From assembly GCF_047200635.1 (NCBI RefSeq), contig NZ_JBJZOI010000011.1:124001-188000 (forward strand): a DNA stretch of 64,000 nt, read 5' to 3'. The position numbers were made by a program, and so were the translations under genes. Positions 58,694 to 64,000 of the stretch are shown here, in pieces; within the stretch, counting starts at the first letter, position 1, and every line of letters starts with the position of its first letter. A model generated the notes under the pieces. That model worked only from the letters and a program-made list of their open reading frames with translations, was not told the origin of the DNA and did no database searches. The DNA is from Saccharopolyspora_C sp047200635 (lineage in GTDB: Bacteria > Actinomycetota > Actinomycetes > Mycobacteriales > Pseudonocardiaceae).

Positions 58694-59908
58694 TCAGCCG
58701 AGCACGAAGTCGCTCGGGCGCGTCGCCGGGATCTGCAGCACCGCGTCGAACGCGACGGACACGGCCGTGGCCACGAACGTCTCGGCGTGGCGGATCAGCC
58801 CGGGCCCGCCGGTGACCGCGCGCAGATCCACTCCGACGGGTGCGGCCCCGGCGAGGGAGGCTTCGACGCTGCCGTCGGCGACCGGAGGCAGCGGCACCTC
58901 GTGCAGGCGCATGCCGCCGGGGGCGTCGGCGTCGATCCTCATGCCGACGGTGGTGCCCGCGGTGCCGGTGATCGCGATCGGCCGGTAGTGCGCGCCGAGC
59001 TCGGCGTCCAGGTGCGCACCCATCGGCACCAAGGGGTGCGGCATCCCGTCGAACGAGACGGGGGAGCGCTGGACGTGGCCGTTGTGGGCGAGCACGACGA
59101 TCCGCGCGCCCGGGCCGTGGTGGGTCAGCAGCCAGCGCACCGTCTCGGCCATGTGCGCGTCGCGCGAAGCGAGCCGCCCGCGACCGGCGCCGACGGCGAG
59201 CAGCTCGCGCATGAACTGGTCGAGCCGCCACGCGCCGCGCACCGCGTGGACGGCCACCGCGTACCGGCCCCGGGCGGACTCGGGCACGGTGGGGGCGAGA
59301 TCGGTGAGGCGGGTGAGCAGCTCGGTGACGGCGGCGCTCGCCCCGTCCCGGCCGGCGCGATCGAGCGCGGCGTAGCGGCCCATCGCCAGGCCGCTGTGCA
59401 CGGCGGCGTAACGCCCCATCGCCCGGCGCGCCTCGTCGAGCAGCACCAGCGAGTCCTGGTCGAACTCCCGCAGCACGTCCTCGGCCAGCGGCCACACGTG
59501 CTCGGCGCCGCCCCCCGACCCCGGGACGTCGAGACCCGCGAAGGCAACGTCGCCCCGGGATCGCAACCAGCTCAGCAGGTCTTGGACTTCCCGGGCCTCC
59601 CCGAACCGGTAACCGAGGCTTCGGACGGCGACGTCGGCCACCTCACCGGGACCACCCCGTACCCACGTGTCGAGCGCGCGAGCATCGGCGAACCCGGATT
59701 CGATCGCGACCACGTCGAATCCGGCGCGCTCCACCAGCAACCGCGCCACCCGGTGCCGCAGCAGGCCGAACTCCCGCACGTCGTGGTTGCTCTCGCCGAC
59801 GGCGACCACGCGCGCGTCACCGACGACGTCCAGCAGCGGTGCCAAGTCGTCGAGCGGCGCCGCCGGATCCAGCGACTCCCACGCGAACCGACCACTCGTC
59901 GAACTCAT
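58694..59908 (-). CDS. Erythromycin esterase family protein
   Basis: About 404 residues from ATG 59908. The family core is visible: VVAVGESNHDVREFGLLRHRV, VVAIESGFADARALD, SRDAHMAETVRWLL and VVLAHNGHVQRSP with conserved His and Glu residues of the EreA/EreB active site. EreA/B hydrolyse the macrolactone of erythromycin. Many actinomycete members have unknown substrates, and some sit in biosynthetic clusters. Here it is between mdh and a small winged-helix gene, with no evident cluster link. Confidence 0.88.
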   Translation of the reverse strand: MSSTSGRFAWESLDPAAPLDDLAPLLDVVGDARVVAVGESNHDVREFGLLRHRVARLLVERAGFDVVAIESGFADARALDTWVRGGPGEVADVAVRSLGYRFGEAREVQDLLSWLRSRGDVAFAGLDVPGSGGGAEHVWPLAEDVLREFDQDSLVLLDEARRAMGRYAAVHSGLAMGRYAALDRAGRDGASAAVTELLTRLTDLAPTVPESARGRYAVAVHAVRGAWRLDQFMRELLAVGAGRGRLASRDAHMAETVRWLLTHHGPGARIVVLAHNGHVQRSPVSFDGMPHPLVPMGAHLDAELGAHYRPIAITGTAGTTVGMRIDADAPGGMRLHEVPLPPVADGSVEASLAGAAPVGVDLRAVTGGPGLIRHAETFVATAVSVAFDAVLQIPATRPSDFVLG

Positions 59909-60212
59909 CCCCACCAGCTTCCCGCCACAGCGCACGGCGGCCCCGCAACTTCGCGAGAAATCGCGGCGCCCGCACTCCCGGATCGAGCCACCAGGGGCAC
60001 CAGCGAAGGTGAACCGCTGCGCGCGCGAACCCATGACATGCGGAGACGTGCTCGACTCCCCGCGACATCGCCGCGTCCTGCCCGAAGGAAACGGCGCCGC
60101 TTTCCCAGGGCCCCTCCCGCGGGGACTCGTGACACCCGACGGGGAGAGACTCGGAATACCGTTCAGGTCGTCCCGGCCGGTACTCAAGCGCGCCGGGTGG
60201 TGGGAGCGCAAC

Positions 60213-60494
60213 TCACTTTTCCCGGCCCGCGAGATACGCCGCACCCCGATCGGAGAGCCAGTAGGCCTGCCCGGAACGCACCAGCAGGTCCAGCTCCACC
60301 AGCGACCACGCCTGCGCTTTCAACCGGGACACCGGCCGGTCGAGCTGCGCGGCCAGCTCGGCGGCCCGCACACCGGGACGGTCGCGCACCGACTCCAGGA
60401 ACCACCGGGTCCACGGGCCTCGCGCCGAGGACACGTCCCAGCTCGCCAACTGCCGGTCGATCGCAACCCGCTCGCGCGGACCCAACATCACCAC
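60213..60494 (-). CDS. Small winged-helix-like hypothetical protein
   Basis: This 93-residue protein reads as a compact winged-helix domain: RDRPGVRAAELAAQLDRPVS and RLKAQAWSLVELDLLVRSGQAYWLSDRGAAYL. It resembles DNA-binding regulators or domains of unknown function found alone in actinomycetes. The 304-nt gap upstream of the esterase gene (59909-60212) contains no further gene that I can support. Confidence 0.65.
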   Translation of the reverse strand: MVMLGPRERVAIDRQLASWDVSSARGPWTRWFLESVRDRPGVRAAELAAQLDRPVSRLKAQAWSLVELDLLVRSGQAYWLSDRGAAYLAGREK

Positions 60495-60771
60495 ACCACC
60501 ACGCTAACGAGCACGCAGGCGGCACGTGACGCGGCGGGGTCGTGACAGGGCCGCACCTGCCCTCGACCTCGCATCGAAGATCGGAGACCCGAGACACCGC
60601 CCCGCCGCTGACCGACACCGCCCGCCCCGAACCCCTCGACGGCCCACCGACCGGGGGCCTCCGCTTCGACGACACCGGTCGCTTCCCAGAACTGATCACG
60701 ACATGCCACCAGCACGGCAACGACCAGCGCACCGAATACCCCACCCCGCCGAGAACCGACACAATCGACTC

Positions 60772-61488
60772 ATGCTGCAGGCCTGCCTCAACGGCGCCCG
60801 ATCCCCGCGCGAGCACCACCACCTGCCCGTGCACCCCGAACAGCTCGCCGCCGCAGCAGCGGCCTGCACGGCGGCCGGCGCCACCGAGCTGCACCTGCAC
60901 CCGAAGTACCCCGACGGCACCGACAGCGTCGACCCGCACGTGCTGGCCGCGGCCCTGCTCGCCGTGCGCGCGGCGGCCCCGGGCGTGCCCGTCGGCGTCA
61001 CCACCGGCGCGTGGACGGCCCCGAACCCCCGCGACCGCATCACCGCGATCCGCGGCTGGACGGTGCTGCCCGACCGCGCCGCGGTGAACTGGCACGAACC
61101 GGGCGCCGACGACATCGCCCGCGCCCTGCTGGAACGCGGCATCGCCGTGGAGGCAGGCCTGCGCTCGGGCACCGACGGGCCCGCCCACTTCCGCAACGCC
61201 CCAGCGCGCGAGCAGGTGCTGCGGATCCTCGCCGAGATCACCGACCCGACCGCGCGCGGCGCGGCCACGACCGCGCGGGCGCACCTCACCCAGATCGGCC
61301 CCACCCGCACACCGATCCTGCTCCACGGCGAAGCCGCCGGGGCGTGGCCGGTGCTGGCGCTGGCCGCCCGCGAAGGCCACGACGTCCGCATCGGCCTCGA
61401 GGACACCTTGCAGCTGCCCGACGGCGACATCGCCCCGGACAACGCATCCCTGGTCACGGCCGCCCTGGCGCTCATCGCGCAACGCTGA
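60772..61488 (+). CDS. BKACE (beta-keto acid cleavage enzyme) family protein
   Basis: About 238 residues from ATG 60772. A CACAAT box about seven bases upstream suggests a leaderless mRNA. The N-terminus ACLNGARSPREHHHLPVHPE, the strand LHLHPKYPDG (His pair), GVPVGVTTGAW and AVNWHEPGADD are typical of the DUF849/BKACE barrel. These zinc enzymes condense a beta-keto acid with acetyl-CoA. The substrate is unknown. It is somewhat shorter than the usual 270-310 residues. Confidence 0.85.
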   Translation: MLQACLNGARSPREHHHLPVHPEQLAAAAAACTAAGATELHLHPKYPDGTDSVDPHVLAAALLAVRAAAPGVPVGVTTGAWTAPNPRDRITAIRGWTVLPDRAAVNWHEPGADDIARALLERGIAVEAGLRSGTDGPAHFRNAPAREQVLRILAEITDPTARGAATTARAHLTQIGPTRTPILLHGEAAGAWPVLALAAREGHDVRIGLEDTLQLPDGDIAPDNASLVTAALALIAQR

Positions 61489-61496
61489 GCGCCGAT

Positions 61497-61530
61497 CGGC
61501 TGCGCCGCAGGGCGAACCTCGGCGCAGCCG
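61497..61530. terminator. Bidirectional terminator
   Basis: CGGCTGCGCCG (61497-61507) and its perfect complement (61520-61530) form an 11-bp stem with a 12-nt loop between the convergent BKACE and YunG-like genes. Confidence 0.75.
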
Positions 61531-61566
61531 GGGCCGGTCGCGCGCCGCGCGCCCGTCGCGGCCCCT

Positions 61567-61965
61567 TCACGATTCCGCGGACGGCGAGCCCGGCGCAGAC
61601 AACCCGGCGAGCACCCGGCCGCGCAGCAACGCGTACTGCTCGTGCATCCGCGACAGCGGCCCCCGCACGATCACCACGCCCGCGCCGACGATCTCGTCGG
61701 CGGCGAACTGCTCGCGGGTCAGGTCCACTTCGACACCACCGCCGAGCAGGTTCCACCAGTGGTAGTCCACCTGCTCGCCGCCCACCCGCACCTCGCCGCG
61801 CAGCAGATCACCGCCGAGCAGGTCGTGCAGCACCAGCGCGGTCACCCCGCACTGCCCACGAGCCGGATTGCGCGTCGACCACTTCGGCAGGTCCTCCGGC
61901 GCGCAGGTGTCCGCGCCCCAGCCCGCCCGCACCGCTCGTTCGAGATCGCCCAAGGTCCACACCAC
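61567..61965 (-). CDS. YunG-like hypothetical protein
   Basis: This 132-residue protein has the YunG-type core: RGQCGVTALVLHDLLGGDLL, then DYHWWNLLGGGVEVDLTREQF. The conserved Cys, the His in HWWN and the acids suggest a papain-like or transglutaminase-like small fold, but no activity is known. The start is ATG 61965. Confidence 0.8.
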   Translation of the reverse strand: MVWTLGDLERAVRAGWGADTCAPEDLPKWSTRNPARGQCGVTALVLHDLLGGDLLRGEVRVGGEQVDYHWWNLLGGGVEVDLTREQFAADEIVGAGVVIVRGPLSRMHEQYALLRGRVLAGLSAPGSPSAES

Positions 61966-62002
61966 GCGACCGTCCTAGCAGCGCACCCCGACACCGCGCG
62001 GT

Positions 62003-62125
62003 TCACTCCGGGGGCGTGCCACGCCCGCCACGAAGTTCCCGCACACCGGCCGCACCCGCGCCGACCAGCCACGCGGTCCGCTGGCCCGTTCCGCACGCCG
62101 CTTCGAGCACATCACCGGAGACCGG
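62003..62125 (-). pseudogene. Fragment of a SAM-dependent methyltransferase
   Basis: The minus strand reads PEFPVSGDVLEAACGTGQRT followed by AWLV, a clear SAM motif I of a class I methyltransferase. It then runs out of similarity and stops within 25 residues. No N- or C-terminal remainder is present in this frame. It looks like a truncated gene copy inside the 61966-62307 gap. Confidence 0.4.
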
Positions 62126-62307
62126 GAACTCGGGCTTGGGTGCGCCGCCACGGCGATGCCCGCAGGGCGGCGACACCGCTGACCGCGGTGACCTACCAGC
62201 GGACCCGGGCGGTCGACGACGCCCTGGACCTGCTGGAGGTCCCGCGGCACCCTGCCGCCGTGCTGCTCGGCGGCTGCGGCGGTTCGGCGGGTGGCGTTGC
62301 AGCTGTC

Positions 62308-62922
62308 TCAGGTGGCCAGGCCGGCGCTGGTCAGCCAGATGTGTTCGCAGGTCGCGGATGCCTTCTGCAACTTCTCGCGGGACTCCTGCGAGGCGTGGTA
62401 GAAGGTCCGTTCGATCATCCAGCACAGGGCGCGTGCCATCGCTGAGGCTTGGTCCGGTTCGGTGCCGGCCTGAACGCCGGCTCGTTCCAGGACGGCGGTG
62501 ATGGCCGCGATGAACAAGTCAGCTGTGTGGCTCCACAGCTCACCGATCTCCGGCACGGTCAACGACAGGTCGATCGCCGTGCGCATGACCAGGCCGTGCT
62601 CGTTCCACAGCTCGACCGTGCGCCGCATGGCTACCGCGATGGCCTGGCGCGGCTCGTCGGACTCCGCAGTGGCCCGGGACCGCTCCCACAGGTGCTCGAC
62701 GGTCCGGGCCACGAGTGCCGTGACCACTTCTTGCTTGGAGCCGAAGTAGAAGTACAGGGCGCCGCGCGTGATGCCGGCGCCCTGGGCGATGTCACCGACG
62801 GTCATGGCCTCGTAGCCCTTGTGCGCCAGCAGAGCTTCGCAGGTGTCCAGAATGGCCCGCTCCCGGACATCGCCCTTGCGTTCGGCGCTGCGCCGGCTCC
62901 GCGCGGGGTGGTGGCCGGGCAT
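62308..62922 (-). CDS. TetR-family regulator
   Basis: This 204-residue protein has the HTH RAILDTCEALLAHKGYEAM followed by GDIAQGAGITRGALYFYFGSKQE. The C-terminal domain, with DLSLTVPEIGELWSHTADLF and RALCWMIERTFYH, resembles the EthR-like group. Its ATG overlaps the upstream SDR stop by one base (TGATG), so it is expressed with the SDR and probably controls that operon. Confidence 0.92.
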   Translation of the reverse strand: MPGHHPARSRRSAERKGDVRERAILDTCEALLAHKGYEAMTVGDIAQGAGITRGALYFYFGSKQEVVTALVARTVEHLWERSRATAESDEPRQAIAVAMRRTVELWNEHGLVMRTAIDLSLTVPEIGELWSHTADLFIAAITAVLERAGVQAGTEPDQASAMARALCWMIERTFYHASQESREKLQKASATCEHIWLTSAGLAT

Positions 62923-63770
62923 CAGAGCTGAGCGCCGTCGGCGAAGTCGGTCGTGCGGGAGAGCGTCTCCCAGGAGCGGATGTCCTCGTCCACGGCTGAG
63001 CGCGCGGCGGTGACCAGCCGCAGCGCGTCCGAACCCAGCACGAGGTGGGCCGGCGGCTGGTCGACCGACGCGATGTGCACGACGGCGTCCCCGGCCTTGG
63101 CCGGATCGCCCAGCTGGTTCCCGCTCGCCTTCTGCCGCGCGGCACGGATGGGGGTGAACAGCTCGTCGTAGTCGTCGATGGACTGCGCGGCACGTGTCAT
63201 GGACCGTCCGGCCCAGTCGGTGCGGAAGGAGCCGGGCTCGATCGCCGTCACGTGGATCCCGAACTGCGCGACCTCCTTGCCCAACGCCTCGAGGATGCCT
63301 TCCAGGGCGAACTTGCTGCCGCAGTAGGCGGACATGCCGGGCACGGCCATGAGCCCGCCCATGGAGGTGACAGCCATCAGGCGTCCGCTGCGGCGCTGAC
63401 GCATGTGGGGCAGTGCTGCCCGCAGGGTGGCCACCGCCCCGAACACGTTGACCTCGAACTGCCGCCGCACCTCGGCCAGCGGGGTTTCCTCGAAGGTGCC
63501 CTCCAGGCCGTAGCCGGCGTTGGCGACGACGACGTCCAGGGAGCCGACGCTCCGCTCCACCTCCGCGACCACGTTCGACACGGCGTCGCCGTCGGTCACA
63601 TCCAGGATGCGGCCGTGAGCGAAGCCGGGTTCAAGCCCTTCGAAGGTCCGCAGGTCCTCCTCGGAGCGGACCGTCCCGACGACGGTGTGCCCAGCGGCCA
63701 AGGCGCTTTGGGCGAAGGCACGCCCGAGGCCCGTGCTGACGCCGGTGATGAGCCACTTCTGCTTCCGCAT
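62922..63770 (-). CDS. Short-chain dehydrogenase/reductase
   Basis: This 282-residue SDR has TGVSTGLGRAF for the cofactor, NAGYG, the Ser of AVTSMGG, YCGSK for the catalytic pair and PGSFRTDW. TVRSEEDL after strand two suggests NADP use. It is the first gene of a two-gene operon with tetR. Upstream, an imperfect TCAAAC/GTTGA inverted repeat near 63818-63838 could be the repressor site. The substrate is unknown. Confidence 0.92.
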   Translation of the reverse strand: MRKQKWLITGVSTGLGRAFAQSALAAGHTVVGTVRSEEDLRTFEGLEPGFAHGRILDVTDGDAVSNVVAEVERSVGSLDVVVANAGYGLEGTFEETPLAEVRRQFEVNVFGAVATLRAALPHMRQRRSGRLMAVTSMGGLMAVPGMSAYCGSKFALEGILEALGKEVAQFGIHVTAIEPGSFRTDWAGRSMTRAAQSIDDYDELFTPIRAARQKASGNQLGDPAKAGDAVVHIASVDQPPAHLVLGSDALRLVTAARSAVDEDIRSWETLSRTTDFADGAQL

Positions 63771-63870
63771 TGCTCCTCCAGGGATAGCTCGAAAGGAGCT
63801 GGATCGCTCCCACGTGTCAAACTCTACACCGCGTTGATTTTTATCATCGCCATGCAGATTGTGGCGGTCG

Positions 63871-64000
63871 TCACCGGCGGCTGTCGCCGGGAGACAGCAG
63901 GCTGGCGACCTCGGCGATCGCTCCGTCCGACAGCTCGAAGCAGCGGCGGACGTTCTCCGGTTCCTCGCGCCGGGGCTTCGCCATCAGCAGCAGCGACGCG
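63871..64000 (-). CDS. C-terminal end of an unidentified gene, cut by right edge
   Basis: The last 43 codons of a minus-strand frame are open to the window edge and read LLLMAKPRREEPENVRRCFE and then LSDGAIAEVASLLSPGDSRR before the stop. The style recalls C-termini of actinomycete tyrosine recombinases, but this is too short to assign. It lies 100 nt upstream of the SDR gene on the same strand. Confidence 0.5.
   Translation of the reverse strand, partial: ASLLLMAKPRREEPENVRRCFELSDGAIAEVASLLSPGDSRR

Overview
The window is very GC-rich and densely coded. It has GTG/TTG starts, GTGA/ATGA gene overlaps, and families typical of actinomycetes (DUF5703, DUF6314, the MSMEG_4193-type phosphatase, MmyB-like XRE regulators). 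A Pseudonocardiales-type organism (Saccharopolyspora/Amycolatopsis-like) is my inference; no rRNA or marker gene here proves it.

Region 1 (1-23270) is the right-hand part of a hybrid polyketide/peptide antibiotic cluster. From the left edge, on the plus strand: the end of a type I PKS whose last module has a dead ketoreductase; a Dieckmann cyclase with a Cys nucleophile (KirHI/TrdC/SlgL/NcmC type); a single C-A-PCP NRPS module; an O-methyltransferase-fold enzyme; a tandem acyltransferase-enoylreductase acting in trans; two P450s; an aspartate decarboxylase (PanD type, a beta-alanine source); and a second methyltransferase. Next come a reverse-strand stand-alone AT, two glycosyltransferases, TylF/MycF- and MycE-like sugar O-methyltransferases, an extended SDR sugar reductase/epimerase and a StrR-family activator. 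This matches the parts list of kirromycin-type elfamycins, and the sugar genes suggest a glycosylated relative such as efrotomycin. A good StrR-type operator lies between the sugar reductase and the activator. The main puzzle is that the A domain reads as glycine-like, although a beta-alanine supply gene is present.

Region 2 (23366-38537) is mostly core or near-core actinobacterial chromosome: a small DUF5703 protein and a lipoprotein, uppP, a histidine phosphatase with DUF6314, an OleD-like macrolide glycosyltransferase, a methionine-salvage operon (mtnA-mtnC-mtnB-mtnD), a PrmC-like methyltransferase, pirin, GNAT, MarR, an isochorismatase-like hydrolase, an SDR, a DUF1992 protein and an APH-fold kinase.

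Region 3 (38644-54115) is more accessory: a zinc-finger/coiled-coil protein behind an AT-rich repeat region, an epoxide hydrolase, a lone tyrosine recombinase, an azoreductase with a TetR regulator, a DEDDh exonuclease, an NTF2-like protein divergent from an XRE regulator, a TetR regulator divergent from a TIM-barrel-like protein, a PHP-UvrD fusion, an acyl-CoA ligase and two small membrane proteins.

Region 4 (54116-64000) mixes core genes (malate dehydrogenase, FAD oxidoreductase) with accessory ones: a protein with the LQRxxGNxAV leader found in injection-system-associated proteins, an erythromycin-esterase family protein, a BKACE-family protein, a YunG-like protein, a TetR/SDR pair, possible methyltransferase remnants and a gene cut by the right edge. 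I saw no tRNA, rRNA, CRISPR array or complete insertion sequence.
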